A DNA stretch of 64,000 nt from JAFGVL01 sp963662245 (GCA_963662245.2 CAXXVQ010000001.1:297452-361451); one strand, 5' to 3'. Counted from the stretch's first letter, positions 1 through 10,424 are shown. Numbers and translations are program-made. The notes: generated from the letters alone by a model not told the origin.

Positions 1-3000
1 TCCTACTTGATCTCTATTATAGCCGTCATATGTACCTACATATATTTCTTTATATGTATCAGTCAAGCTACCAAAAGAGATGGTATCTCCGGTACTAACA
101 TCAGTGATTCTTGAACTTGGCACATCGTATGGCATACTCATAAAGTACCAACCTGTAGACTGTAACATTTCTTTTTTCAAGCGTACAACAGCATCAGTAT
201 TTGTTATTGTTCCACCATTATTAAACAACTGACCAGTTGAGCTATCATCAGACTCAAAAGTGATATAACCACTTGTTGGTGCAACTAAAGTCCCAATAAC
301 CTCAAGACTACATGTTTTAGCTAAAAGTAACTCGGTTCCGCTACCATCCAGAGTTAATGTACCACTCCAATTTACTCCAAAATAACCTGCAATAGAGCAG
401 TCACCACCAATTATTGAAGAATATGCTCCTGTTGAAACAGTAGAACTACTTACAGTAGAGAAATCTCCATCCACATCAAAGCTTTCAGCAAAATTCACTG
501 TTATATCCGTACCACTAATATTCATGTCCCCATAAACTTTTAATGCTGAACCAGGCATCGTTTTACTGCCCCAAGTTCCTGAAAGGATTAAGTTATAATA
601 TCCAGTAGTTGCACCATTAGGGATGATTACAGTTTGATTATTTCCGTTGTACTCAACTGTATTCACGACATTTACTGTATTCCAAGTTCCACTATTTGTT
701 ATAGTTCCGGCTATTCTAGTAATAGCATCAACAACGGGTGTTAAAGATGCTCCAGCATCAATAACTAAATTATTGAAATCATTCTCACCAGAGATAGTTG
801 CATTTGCATTGGTAAATGTAAATGTACTTGTTGCAGGAATAATTGTTCCTCCATAATTGATTATCGCACCCGCAGCTCCATCTATAGTTAAGGAACCTGT
901 TCCACCATTAAGAATAGCACCTGACTCAAGAGTTAGCGAATAAATAGTAGTACTTGCAGGAATTGTTGGGTCATTAGGCGTTGTTAAGGCATCCGGTATA
1001 ACAACATAATCTGTACTTATTGGAGCTGTTCCTGTATCCCAGTTATTATCGTCAGTCCAGTCAGTGCTTTCAGAACCATCCCATGTTACAATAGTTACTG
1101 ATGTTTCTTCTAAACAGAATTCAGCTGCAGCAAATGAATTATCAATAATTGCTAGCGTAGATACACCCATTGAGACATAATTATCTGAGGTATTTACACC
1201 TGCTCTACCTAATTCAGTAGTTGTTGGCCCAGAATAATCATGCTCCCATACAGAAAGAAGTGTTTCATCATTACCATTTAACTCCCCGTCTGTATAGTGA
1301 ATAGCTCCGGTAAATGTAATTGCAGCATCTCCTCCAGTTCTAATAAAGTCAACAACACGAAGCACGGCATCACTGTCCCATGATGGAACAACCAACTGAA
1401 CTTTTAGTGAGATATCTGTTGGCATTGTTAAAGCATTAGTTGGGAAGTTGATATAAGTAAATTGATTTCCAAAAGTAAGATTTGCATCAAAAGCGAAACT
1501 TGATCTCTTAATGATACCCTCAACATCTCCTAAACCAAGAGTAGTTGCATTTGCTCCCATGGTAATTGTATTAGCTCCCATATCAAGCAAACCTTGATCT
1601 ACAGATGGATTATTTGTAAGTAAGTTAAGTACTCCGTTCACAGTAAAATCACTACTTGCAACAACACCTCCAGTATTTTGAATAGTCAAGTTATTTACAG
1701 CAGCACTAAATACACTAGCCGGAAGTGTAAGCTGAGTTGCATTGTCAAACACAAGCGTAGCAGAAGCATTTGAAGCATCAATACTTCCAGAAGTGCGGGT
1801 TATACTAGCATCAGTATAAATAAAGGTATTTGCTCCTACGGTAAGAACCCCATCAGTTAAGGCTAAAGCTCCTCCAACTGTGACATCTCCACCTAAACTA
1901 ATCCCATTAGCTCTATTTAGAGTTAAATCATTAAGAGTTACAGCAGGTAAGCTTGTAGCAGCACCAGAGCCCCCAATCACAATATTTGAAGAAGTTCCAC
2001 CAACAAGAGTTCCTGAAGTAGTGGCAATTGCATCGTTTATTGTCAATGTATTTGCTCCGATTGATAAGGCGCCATCAGTAAGAGTTAAATCATTAACTGT
2101 AATATCTTCAGGTAAAGTTAAACCATATGCATTATTTAACTCTAAGCCATCCATCGTGCTATTTACGAATGCTCCAGTAGTAAAGGTTTGTACCCCACTA
2201 CCTTCAAATACAACAATTTCGCCTGCATCATCAGCATCAATTATACCTGTAGTGCTTACAATTGAATCACCTCTAAAAGTCAACTTAAATCCATTTAACT
2301 CAAGAATATCAGTATTTTGATCTATTGTAATATTACCTACTGTTCTATTTTGATCTAAATAACAACTTCTATCGGGATTAGCATTAAAGATAATATTGGC
2401 TCCAGATAGAGGCACAACACCTTCATCCCAGTTAGATGCAGTGTTAAAGTCAGTACTGGTACCACCTTGCCAGTGATAATCGTTTCTTTCAAGAGCCCCC
2501 ATCAATGTAGGAGTACCTCTTGTAATTCCTGAATAATCAACAGTAATTGCGGTAGGGTTAGTTATTGATAATGTTGGCTCACTTACATAATAGTCAACTG
2601 CTAAATTGCCACCTTCAGTATCAAACAATGGGTCTGCAACTACTGAGTTTACAGCTTGAGAAGTAGCTGTTTGCCAGTCACCTATTGTAGTATAATTTGT
2701 CCCTGACAATCTTCCGTGCGTACCAGCAGTTGAATACAAATCATTATAGTCTGTGGTTACATTTGTAATGCCACTTAACCAAGTTCCTAAATGATCCCCT
2801 CCAGTTCCTCCAGTTCTATTATTATAAAAGATATTACCTTCAATTACTGAAGTAGAAGCGTCATTTTCTCTATAAAAACAAGACGAACTATTTATTGTAC
2901 CGGAAGTAGTCCCTGAAACATATACCGTATTAAAATAAAAATCATTATTTACTCCTGCTGTAGCATTATCCTGAATACCAAGAATATTACAGCCTAATGT

Positions 3001-6000
3001 TTCATCTTTACCAATATTTAAAATATTATTGGATACTGTTGTTGTTCCTGCACTTAGTTGAATTCCGTATATATAAGAAGTATTATCTGTTGACTCATTT
3101 GTCAGGTCATAAATCAGATTTGAGTTAATAGTATTAGCTGCTGCAGCTCCAGAGAAATAAATCCCTGTTACTGTAACATTTGTCGTACTTGTAGCACTTA
3201 AACCTGAAATCTCATTATTAGAAACATCAGCAACCCCATCTGTCGATGTCTGTAAAATACCAATGACAGGAGCACCGGAAGTAGTATTTGTTTGTGCAGC
3301 AGATGAGGTTAAATTTGAAACAGTATTATTTGTTACTGTATTTGTTCCACTTGTAGTACTAATACCAATAGTAGTTCCCGTACTATCAGTTCCTGTATAT
3401 GAGTTTGTTAAATTCTGAACCGTATTATTTGAAATTGTATTTGTACCAGATCCATCAATATGAATACCACTCACATACTGTCCTGAACTTGCTGATGCTG
3501 CAGTAGAGCTTGCAAGCATATTATCGGCTGTAGGATTACCTACAGTATTTCCTGATACTACAACAGATCCTACATTAGAACCATAACCAGAAACATACTC
3601 CTTTCCGATTCCTTCAAGGCTACAAGCTACCGTTGCTGAACCAACAGTAGTCATCCCACCTATTATGTTATCATATACATTTACATCTCCTTCTGAGGAA
3701 ACATAAATACCGTGTACCACACAGTCTGCAGTAGTATTAGTTACCGTAATAGACCCTGTTCCTGAAGTGGATCCTACGATATTATCATGCACATTTGCAT
3801 TTCCTTGCACTATCTCAATACCAATATACGGGTGATCATATGCTGAAGAATAATTAATATTTTGAACCGTGTTTCCATAAATTTCGGCAGGAACAGCTAT
3901 CCCCACATGAATATCCATGGTTTCGAAATAAGTGCCATATGCTGAATTTAAAGTCATGGCTGAACCGCCACATTGTGCAGCTGAGCCACCTAAATAGTTA
4001 TTTGTTACAACGAAACCATTACCAGCAGTATTTTCCAAGTGAATAAAAGAGTAATGCCCCCCGGTACCAGCTGTTACAGTAGAAGTCATATAGAAACTGT
4101 TACCGCTAATTGTAAATTCGGTAGAATAGGAAGAGACAAATATTACATTATGAATAGCTGCCGAACCAAAAACATCATAAAATTCATTATTTAGAATTTG
4201 GTTTCCTGTATTCAACGAACCAGATGATCCGTGAGAATAAACGGTATATGCAGGTTTATTACTACCTGAGCATGTGATATAGTTATTTTGGATAATATTA
4301 TCATCATTTCCGGCTCCACCAGTAGATGTTCCAAATGTGATATTACCTGATGTAGTAGAAGCGTTAGCAGCTTTGATATACGAATATTGAACTACATTAT
4401 CCTCTGCTGAGTTTATAAACTCAATAGCCGGAGAAGATGTCTCTTGCTGCTCAATTGTCATATTAGCTGTTCCGGTAAAGTTTACACGACCATCTATTGT
4501 AACATTATCGGCTCCATTTAGCTGAATTAATGCTCCCGAGAAATTTCCGCCAATACTCACACCTTGAGTCGTTGGTACAATGTTTACATAATTATAGTCA
4601 GATTTTTTTCCACCACCCATACTCTTTTTTGTTTGATAAAGAATAGCTGTGGCAGTTTCAGTAGTGCTTGTATTAATACTAATATTAATATCACCTTTAT
4701 GGGTACCAATATTAATTGCATCAAAAGCCTCTTTAAGAGTATTATAGTTCGCAAAGGTAGTCCCTGAAGTGGCATTGACTGTCACTGGGTAAACAATAAA
4801 CTGATCATCCTCTAAGCCAACACCAATACACAATATATTCGAAGTTTCAATATGGCGAATAGGTACAGTCGGGTTAGATGCATGACGCATCGATAAGTTA
4901 TATGCTGTACTTGCACTTAAACTTGCCAAACCAACCATAGCTGCGCTTCCTAAATCATCTTTATCAGCTAAATATCTTTCGTGATCAACACCATCATACA
5001 CAGCTCCACTATTAACGCTAAAATCAAATTTTGGAGCATCAGATGTAGAATTTGCCTGCATATTAAACTGCCCAAGCATTAAAACTTTAGGATTAGTCAA
5101 TCCTGCATTTGTAGTTGCAGGCATTGCAATTGCATCAGAATATGAGTTTGAAGTTGTCTGTATTAATGATTTTGCTCCCTGAAGAACTTGAAATGTATAT
5201 GTAGGATGGGCAAATGCAGTTGCAATAATATTTACAGCTTGTGTCTCCATTGTATTCCCACCACTAGCATCAGTGATTCGATGAAGTAATCTAAAGTAAT
5301 AGGTTCCGGCAGAACTTGCCGAACCTAATCCTGCAACAAGATTTGCTACCCCCTTACCTGTACCCGATGTAGTACGCGACACAGAATAACCTAAATCATT
5401 CCAACCACCGGCTCCTACTTTATATTGTAATTTCCACTGCCCTGTAATTGAACTACCTCCTGTTTTTGCTGACTGCACACTAGCCATCACCACAAAACCA
5501 CCTGCAGTAGTCGTTGTGATAGCAGTAGTTGCTGTCCCTGTCACCTCTGCCCATGTGGTAGAGCTAGTACTTACCGGAGAAGAAACTGATTGCACATCAG
5601 TTTGTAGATCTGTTCCTCCAGAACTAAGTACTACCCCTGCTAAACTAGCAGTAGTATACAAGGTTCCTGAAGCAATCTTATGTCTAAGTTTATAGGTATG
5701 ACTTCCACTTGAAGATGCCGTGAACACATACACCTGAGACGCAGCACCTTTATATGTATTTACTGTACGAATAATTGTTGCTGATGATTGAGTATCAGTA
5801 GCATCATATAATTCATACCCCGCATCAGCAGAACCTGATGCATACATAGTAATACTGGCAGTCAACATTACCTTCTGACCTATATTTACTGTTAGTGTTA
5901 TACTTGCACCATCAACATCTTCCAGTGTGGTACTTGTAGTTGGGTCTGCACTAACTTCTGCAGATGAACTTGAAAGCGTTTGAGCATTTAGCATAGTTTG

Positions 6001-6051
6001 CTGAGCAAACAATGCAACTAATGCAATAAGGAGGGAGTAAATATTTTTCAT
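1..6051 (-). CDS. Giant secreted beta-helix protein, C-terminus outside the window
   Basis: The frame is open from an ATG at 6051 to the left edge, about 2017 codons with no stop in the lines I read triplet by triplet, so the C-terminus is missing here. A signal peptide (MKNIYSLLIALVALFA, cleaved near LNAQ) starts it. Residues about 30-420 are Thr/Ser-rich Ig- or fibronectin-like segments. About 500-1115 is a run of short repeats (NNTVSNL, YDNIVG, GNTV) typical of right-handed parallel beta-helices. About 1190 and 1660 begin two modules of the ASNWDEG / NNWDTG kind common in large Bacteroidota surface proteins. About 1965 begins a GWYFMSMPYDVP segment often near the end of such proteins. A T9SS sorting domain would be expected beyond the edge (inference). 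Likely cell surface or secreted; substrate unknown. Short plus-strand frames inside it are shadows. Confidence 0.88.
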   Translation of the reverse strand, partial: MKNIYSLLIALVALFAQQTMLNAQTLSSSSAEVSADPTTSTTLEDVDGASITLTVNIGQKVMLTASITMYASGSADAGYELYDATDTQSSATIIRTVNTYKGAASQVYVFTASSSGSHTYKLRHKIASGTLYTTASLAGVVLSSGGTDLQTDVQSVSSPVSTSSTTWAEVTGTATTAITTTTAGGFVVMASVQSAKTGGSSITGQWKLQYKVGAGGWNDLGYSVSRTTSGTGKGVANLVAGLGSASSAGTYYFRLLHRITDASGGNTMETQAVNIIATAFAHPTYTFQVLQGAKSLIQTTSNSYSDAIAMPATTNAGLTNPKVLMLGQFNMQANSTSDAPKFDFSVNSGAVYDGVDHERYLADKDDLGSAAMVGLASLSASTAYNLSMRHASNPTVPIRHIETSNILCIGVGLEDDQFIVYPVTVNATSGTTFANYNTLKEAFDAINIGTHKGDINISINTSTTETATAILYQTKKSMGGGKKSDYNYVNIVPTTQGVSIGGNFSGALIQLNGADNVTIDGRVNFTGTANMTIEQQETSSPAIEFINSAEDNVVQYSYIKAANASTTSGNITFGTSTGGAGNDDNIIQNNYITCSGSNKPAYTVYSHGSSGSLNTGNQILNNEFYDVFGSAAIHNVIFVSSYSTEFTISGNSFYMTSTVTAGTGGHYSFIHLENTAGNGFVVTNNYLGGSAAQCGGSAMTLNSAYGTYFETMDIHVGIAVPAEIYGNTVQNINYSSAYDHPYIGIEIVQGNANVHDNIVGSTSGTGSITVTNTTADCVVHGIYVSSEGDVNVYDNIIGGMTTVGSATVACSLEGIGKEYVSGYGSNVGSVVVSGNTVGNPTADNMLASSTAASASSGQYVSGIHIDGSGTNTISNNTVQNLTNSYTGTDSTGTTIGISTTSGTNTVTNNTVSNLTSSAAQTNTTSGAPVIGILQTSTDGVADVSNNEISGLSATSTTNVTVTGIYFSGAAAANTINSNLIYDLTNESTDNTSYIYGIQLSAGTTTVSNNILNIGKDETLGCNILGIQDNATAGVNNDFYFNTVYVSGTTSGTINSSSCFYRENDASTSVIEGNIFYNNRTGGTGGDHLGTWLSGITNVTTDYNDLYSTAGTHGRLSGTNYTTIGDWQTATSQAVNSVVADPLFDTEGGNLAVDYYVSEPTLSITNPTAITVDYSGITRGTPTLMGALERNDYHWQGGTSTDFNTASNWDEGVVPLSGANIIFNANPDRSCYLDQNRTVGNITIDQNTDILELNGFKLTFRGDSIVSTTGIIDADDAGEIVVFEGSGVQTFTTGAFVNSTMDGLELNNAYGLTLPEDITVNDLTLTDGALSIGANTLTINDAIATTSGTLVGGTSSNIVIGGSGAATSLPAVTLNDLTLNRANGISLGGDVTVGGALALTDGVLTVGANTFIYTDASITRTSGSIDASNASATLVFDNATQLTLPASVFSAAVNNLTIQNTGGVVASSDFTVNGVLNLLTNNPSVDQGLLDMGANTITMGANATTLGLGDVEGIIKRSSFAFDANLTFGNQFTYINFPTNALTMPTDISLKVQLVVPSWDSDAVLRVVDFIRTGGDAAITFTGAIHYTDGELNGNDETLLSVWEHDYSGPTTTELGRAGVNTSDNYVSMGVSTLAIIDNSFAAAEFCLEETSVTIVTWDGSESTDWTDDNNWDTGTAPISTDYVVIPDALTTPNDPTIPASTTIYSLTLESGAILNGGTGSLTIDGAAGAIINYGGTIIPATSTFTFTNANATISGENDFNNLVIDAGASLTPVVDAITRIAGTITNSGTWNTVNVVNTVEYNGNNQTVIIPNGATTGYYNLILSGTWGSKTMPGSALKVYGDMNISGTDITVNFAESFDVDGDFSTVSSSTVSTGAYSSIIGGDCSIAGYFGVNWSGTLTLDGSGTELLLAKTCSLEVIGTLVAPTSGYITFESDDSSTGQLFNNGGTITNTDAVVRLKKEMLQSTGWYFMSMPYDVPSSRITDVSTGDTISFGSLTDTYKEIYVGTYDGYNRDQVG

Positions 6052-6241
6052 ATCAATCATACATTACACATACAAGCATTTAATCACCTAAATAACTTAA
6101 AGATAATTAGAATATTTCTAATTTAAACTTACAAAATCACATTTAATAAACATATGCTCCTATAAAAATAAACTATAACAATAGTTTTAACAAAAAAATA
6201 CAAAAAAAGTTCTACGAATAATCAAAATACAGCAAGAAAAA

Positions 6242-6991
6242 CTACTTCTGAGCAAGATAGAATGCACAAACGCCAAATGTAAAGCGTCTATATTTTACAT
6301 TAGCAAAGCCACAGTGTCTTAATAACGCTATCATTTCTTTACCCTCAGGGAAGGCATCGATAGAATCGGGTAAATAATGATAAGCTTTAGTATCTTTTGA
6401 GAAAAGAGAAGCAATAATTGAAATAATAAATTTGGTATAAACAAAATACAAAGGCTTAACAATTTTGTATGGACGGCTCATCTCAAGAATAATTAAATTT
6501 CCTCCATACTTAAGCACCCTATACATCTCTGAAATACCTTTTTCAAGGCTTTCATAATTTCTTACGCCGAAAGCAACAGTAACAGCATCGAACTTATATG
6601 ATTCAAAGCTAAGGTTCATTGAATCTCCCACTTGTAACTCAATCTGATCTTTGTGACCTAACTTCTCAATTTTTTCACGACCAACCTGTAGCATATTTTC
6701 ACTGATGTCCACCCCTATCACTTTATCAAGAGACAATCTATTATATGCTTCAATTGCAAAATCACCAGTTCCGGTAGCAACATCTAGTAATAACTTTGGA
6801 GCAAAGGGCTTTAAGGAATTTATTGCTTTCTTTCTCCAAATAATATCAGCCCCCATAGTCATCGCTCTATTCATGAGGTCATATTGAGTAGAAATAGCAT
6901 CAAACATTTTAGTGATTTGTTCTTTTTTCCCCGTATTGGAATCATACGGCTTTACATCTTCACACTTATACTCAGTCTTACTTTCTAACAT
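6242..6991 (-). CDS. ubiE: Demethylmenaquinone methyltransferase UbiE/MenG
   Basis: A 249-residue class I SAM-dependent methyltransferase that performs the last step of menaquinone synthesis, C-methylating demethylmenaquinone. Motif I is DVATGTGDFA near residue 70, motif post-I GVDISENML follows, and the family signature VTVAFGVRN lies near 140. Length is usual for the family. It starts at ATG 6991, 26 bp after the mntP stop on the same strand, so the two may be co-transcribed. Menaquinone is the electron acceptor of the Na+-NQR encoded further right in the window. Annotation is firm; the name menG is equally suitable if the organism lacks ubiquinone. Confidence 0.95.
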   Translation of the reverse strand: MLESKTEYKCEDVKPYDSNTGKKEQITKMFDAISTQYDLMNRAMTMGADIIWRKKAINSLKPFAPKLLLDVATGTGDFAIEAYNRLSLDKVIGVDISENMLQVGREKIEKLGHKDQIELQVGDSMNLSFESYKFDAVTVAFGVRNYESLEKGISEMYRVLKYGGNLIILEMSRPYKIVKPLYFVYTKFIISIIASLFSKDTKAYHYLPDSIDAFPEGKEMIALLRHCGFANVKYRRFTFGVCAFYLAQK

Positions 6992-7017
6992 AAACTATAT
7001 TTTAATAACAAAACAAA

Positions 7018-7596
7018 TTATTGAAACCACATATGTTCAATTAAAATCTTCACACCTATTCCAATCAATATTAATCCACCAAAAATCTCAACACGCAATT
7101 CTAAATAATCTCCATATTTTGCTCCAACATAGTTACCTAGAAAAGTAAAGATAAAGGTAACAATTGCAATTATTGAGATAGCCATTATTAGCGTAAGATA
7201 TGAAAATGGCACAAAGATTATCCCTGTAGCCATAGCATCAATACTTGTAGCTACTGCCAACATAATAGTTGTCGACCACGACATTGATCGCAATGACTCA
7301 CTTCTATCATCATCAACCACATCAGACTTCACCCCATCTCTAATCATTTTAACTCCCAAAATTAACAAGACAATTAAAGCAATCCAATGGTCGAACTCCT
7401 GAATCTGATCTTTAAAGAAGTAACCTGAATAATAACCAACAAGAGGCATTACCCCTTGAAAGATTGCAAAAATAACTGCCATCCTCCACACAATAGCAGA
7501 CTTATGTTCTTTGATGATTAGCCCGGCAGCAATTGCAACAGTCAAAGAGTCCATTGCCAAAGCAATGCTTAATAATATAATATCTAATATTCCCAT
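7018..7596 (-). CDS. mntP: Manganese efflux pump MntP (YebN family)
   Basis: A 192-residue inner-membrane protein with six predicted hydrophobic helices made of two related halves. The acidic residues characteristic of the family are present: ALAMDSLTVAIAAG in helix 1 and ATSIDAMATG in the second half. MntP exports Mn2+ and protects against manganese excess. The frame can be opened 7 codons further upstream to a TTG at 7617, but that TTG lies inside a -7 promoter box; the ATG at 7596 gives the normal MGILDIILL start. It is followed by ubiE. Family assignment is strong, metal specificity is by family. Confidence 0.9.
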   Translation of the reverse strand: MGILDIILLSIALAMDSLTVAIAAGLIIKEHKSAIVWRMAVIFAIFQGVMPLVGYYSGYFFKDQIQEFDHWIALIVLLILGVKMIRDGVKSDVVDDDRSESLRSMSWSTTIMLAVATSIDAMATGIIFVPFSYLTLIMAISIIAIVTFIFTFLGNYVGAKYGDYLELRVEIFGGLILIGIGVKILIEHMWFQ

Positions 7597-7614
7597 TATA
7601 AAAAGTATTATTGG

Positions 7615-7622
7615 CAAAGATA
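7615..7622 (-). promoter_or_regulatory. Bacteroidota -7 promoter box upstream of mntP
   Basis: Read on the minus strand the sequence is TATCTTTG, an exact match to the Bacteroidota primary-sigma -7 consensus TAnnTTTG, 18 bp upstream of the mntP ATG. No clear -33 TTTG lies at the expected spacing. Confidence 0.55.
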
Positions 7623-7651
7623 TTTAAAATAATTCCATACTACTAAGAGTC

Positions 7652-7687
7652 AAAAAATATCCCCATTCACATTCGTGAATGGGGATA
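7652..7687 (-). terminator. Intrinsic terminator in the gap between the pectinesterase gene and mntP
   Basis: A perfect 13-bp stem (TATCCCCATTCAC / GTGAATGGGGATA) with a 4-nt loop is followed on the minus strand by TTTTTTG. It sits 23 bp after the stop of the pectinesterase gene on its 3' side in window order (that gene runs leftward and ends at 7710). Confidence 0.85.
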
Positions 7688-7709
7688 CTTAATATTAATT
7701 TATTTCAAA

Positions 7710-10217
7710 TTACTTCTTAATAAATTTCTCTACGCTACATTCATTCATTTTCGAGCAAGCTCTAATGAAATATGTTCCTGTAGGAAGATTACTTACATTG
7801 ATATATGATTCATAAACCTCAGAAGACATCACTTTTTGCCCCATAACATTTACAATATCATATTTAGAATAGAAATCAGAATTTTCTAATTTCAACTCAT
7901 TTGTAACAATGTTAGAAGCTAAAATCGTTTTATATGTAACCGTCGATACTGATTCTAATACATCAGTTAAGCTACATTCATAAACTAAACCATCAGCAAT
8001 GTCAGAAGCCGGCATCCAATCATAATATAAACTTGGATCTGTTGCTGCCTTAAATATGTTACTTACTGTAAATTGCGCTGCTTCTGTTTCAGAAATCACA
8101 ACGCCTTCATTTCCGCGTTGACTTAAATCAGTTCCACCATCACCTATTGTTCCATATTCAACAAACACAGGATTTAAATTGAAATTCATAGTAGTCCAAC
8201 CTTTTAACTCTAGAGTAGCCGGTGCATCACAACGAATAAATGCTGATTTAGGTTGTCCTTGCCATGGGCGGCCAAAATAGAAACCTTTTCCTGTTGCACT
8301 ACCAAAAGACTCTCCATCAAAATCAACATAACCTACTTCTGGAGCAGTTAATTTACAGTCAAGGAATACCATTCCATAAGCAGATGTTTTTTCTGTTGCC
8401 GGAGCAGTCAACACAGAACCATTACGATTTACATAAGTAGTACAAGAATCAAAGACACAAGTTTGTTTTCCAAATATAAAGTCAACATTTCCTTCAATAT
8501 AACAATCTTTAAAATATGCACGACCAATACTATTTCCTAAGTATGTATCTTGATAACCCTCAATCTTACAGTGATAGAATGATTGGCGGTCTCCTTGTGT
8601 TTTAAGCGCAACGGCTTGTTTTGATGTTAATGGATCTGATTTTGCATTTACATATAAGTTTCTAACAGTAATATAAGCAGCAGTAAAGTCATCTGCCAAG
8701 ATTGCCATTACTTGACTATTCGAAGTACCCCAAATACCACCACTACCATTATCCATACCAGCAGCAACACTGTCCTCAATTATAGTATAATCAACACTAC
8801 CATCACAATATCCTACTAAATACACATTAATTTTACCTGCTGCTAATGTAGGACGCTCTCTATAAACACCCGGTTTAACACGAATGATATATCTACCCAT
8901 ATAATTTGATGGCACTGCAGCAAAAGCATCACTAATAGTAGTATAATCACCTGAGCCATCTTTAGCAACAAGTTTTTCAACATCAGGTTGTGTCGCTAAT
9001 GTAGTAACAGAAACTTCACTTCCATACGAAGTACCAACACTATTAGTAGCAAAAGCTCTAGCATAGTAAGTAGTTTCAGAGTTTAAGTTACCTGCATATC
9101 CAACAAAAGTTCCAATATCACTTCCTCTTACACTTTTACCATCAGAAATTGTAGGATTTGGTGATGTTCCATAAACAATACCTCGTTCAGTAACCTCTGT
9201 ACCACCCCAAGCAGTCACTTGACAATTAGTTACAGCGAAACCATTATTTGTAATACCCGAAGCTGACCCGGTAACTACTGTAGGTGCAGATAAAGCTGCT
9301 AATGTTGTAAATGTTATTTCATCGCCATATCCTGTACCTTGGCTATTTGTAGCATATGCACGAACGAAATAAGTAGTACCAGCAGTTAGACCTGTAATTG
9401 TATCTGTAAACACATCATCTAAAATACTATCAACAATAAATTTAGAATCAACATCTACAGTTGGATTTGAACTTGTACCATATACAAATCCATATTCAGT
9501 GACTGTAGCATCACCATTACTGGTAATCTCACCAGTTGAAATAGCTGAAGTAGTAGAAACATATGTTGCAGCAGTTGTTGCAGCTAATGTTGGGATTGAA
9601 TAGATTGGTTCACCTGGTGTATAACCGCCTAATGTAACATCTTTCACACATAGAAACTTCCCTGTTGCACCAGCAGACTTATAATATGGATATATTCTGA
9701 AATAAATAGTATCACCATTCGGAATTTCTAAATCACTAACAGTTTCAGTCATTTTATCATATCCGGCAACATTATCTCTAGTTAGATCTTCTCCAACTTT
9801 ATATTGGATTTGAGTTTTTGTTGCAAATGTAGCATCAGTAGAATAATAGAAGTTTGCTCTCATATTACTACCACCTTTTCCACAAACATAGGCAGAAACC
9901 TCTTGAAGATATAATGTATCTGAAGCTACTGCTGTTACAGAAAACTGGATATACACATTAGCGTCTTCAGAGACTCCCGGCCAGTTTGTTGCTGTTGGGC
10001 CAAAATATGCTGTTCCATCGAGAGCAGTGTAAGCACCAATTTGTACTCCAGACAACACCAAATCCGCACCTTCTAACTGCCCTTTGATGGTTGCATTTGT
10101 AGTTTCAGCTGCAGTTAATGGCCAATTTGCACTAGCAGATCGCTGAGCATATACCGTAACACCGGCAACTACAGACAATAATAGAACAAGAGTTCTTTTA
10201 AGTAAATTGTTTTTCAT
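7710..10217 (-). CDS. Secreted multidomain pectinesterase with T9SS sorting domain
   Basis: An 835-residue secreted protein. A signal peptide ends near VTVYAQ. Residues about 30-200 form an uncharacterised beta-rich module, about 205-305 and 308-405 are two fibronectin-like repeats (each with YGxxxNPT and TTYxxRAxATNSxGxxYG), and about 412-700 is a carbohydrate esterase family 8 pectin methylesterase. The esterase shows the family signatures GYQDT near 554, YIEGNVDFIFG near 580 (catalytic Asp pair) and GRPW near 649 (substrate Arg). The last ~70 residues look like a T9SS type A sorting domain (NVMGQKV, LPTGTYFIR). It removes methyl esters from homogalacturonan outside the cell. A TTG two codons upstream is ignored in favour of ATG 10217. 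The kduI-kduD operon at 41-43 kb could use its downstream products. Confidence 0.93.
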   Translation of the reverse strand: MKNNLLKRTLVLLLSVVAGVTVYAQRSASANWPLTAAETTNATIKGQLEGADLVLSGVQIGAYTALDGTAYFGPTATNWPGVSEDANVYIQFSVTAVASDTLYLQEVSAYVCGKGGSNMRANFYYSTDATFATKTQIQYKVGEDLTRDNVAGYDKMTETVSDLEIPNGDTIYFRIYPYYKSAGATGKFLCVKDVTLGGYTPGEPIYSIPTLAATTAATYVSTTSAISTGEITSNGDATVTEYGFVYGTSSNPTVDVDSKFIVDSILDDVFTDTITGLTAGTTYFVRAYATNSQGTGYGDEITFTTLAALSAPTVVTGSASGITNNGFAVTNCQVTAWGGTEVTERGIVYGTSPNPTISDGKSVRGSDIGTFVGYAGNLNSETTYYARAFATNSVGTSYGSEVSVTTLATQPDVEKLVAKDGSGDYTTISDAFAAVPSNYMGRYIIRVKPGVYRERPTLAAGKINVYLVGYCDGSVDYTIIEDSVAAGMDNGSGGIWGTSNSQVMAILADDFTAAYITVRNLYVNAKSDPLTSKQAVALKTQGDRQSFYHCKIEGYQDTYLGNSIGRAYFKDCYIEGNVDFIFGKQTCVFDSCTTYVNRNGSVLTAPATEKTSAYGMVFLDCKLTAPEVGYVDFDGESFGSATGKGFYFGRPWQGQPKSAFIRCDAPATLELKGWTTMNFNLNPVFVEYGTIGDGGTDLSQRGNEGVVISETEAAQFTVSNIFKAATDPSLYYDWMPASDIADGLVYECSLTDVLESVSTVTYKTILASNIVTNELKLENSDFYSKYDIVNVMGQKVMSSEVYESYINVSNLPTGTYFIRACSKMNECSVEKFIKK

Positions 10218-10263
10218 AAGCAAAAATTAAAGTTATTTTTTAGGGTTTTATTTATAAGCAACA

Positions 10264-10271
10264 CAAAAATA
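10264..10271 (-). promoter_or_regulatory. -7 promoter box upstream of the pectinesterase gene
   Basis: Minus-strand TATTTTTG matches TAnnTTTG and lies 46 bp upstream of ATG 10217. No convincing -33 element was seen. Confidence 0.45.
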
Positions 10272-10386
10272 CTAAAAATGAGTTACTTTATTAATGGTAA
10301 ACATAAAAGTTATCCACATTTTTAAGGTGTTTAAACACTTGTATTGAAAATTTTCCACAAGGGAATGCTTTTATCATTTAATATTT

Positions 10387-10394
10387 TACTTTTG
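10387..10394 (+). promoter_or_regulatory. -7 promoter box upstream of the DUF5606 gene
   Basis: TACTTTTG matches TAnnTTTG and lies 30 bp before the ATG at 10425. It sits inside the N-terminal extension that a longer reading frame would give, which argues for the shorter start. Confidence 0.55.
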
Positions 10395-10424
10395 CAGCAT
10401 AAAACAACTCAAAAAATACTATAC

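Noticed and set aside
647..2320. Plus-strand frames of 69 and 146 residues
   Set aside because: Antisense shadows of the giant Ser/Thr-rich gene, whose composition keeps the opposite strand open.
4564..4775. Opposed short frames on both strands
   Set aside because: They lie within the 2017-codon secreted protein; the minus-strand one is a different frame from the real gene.
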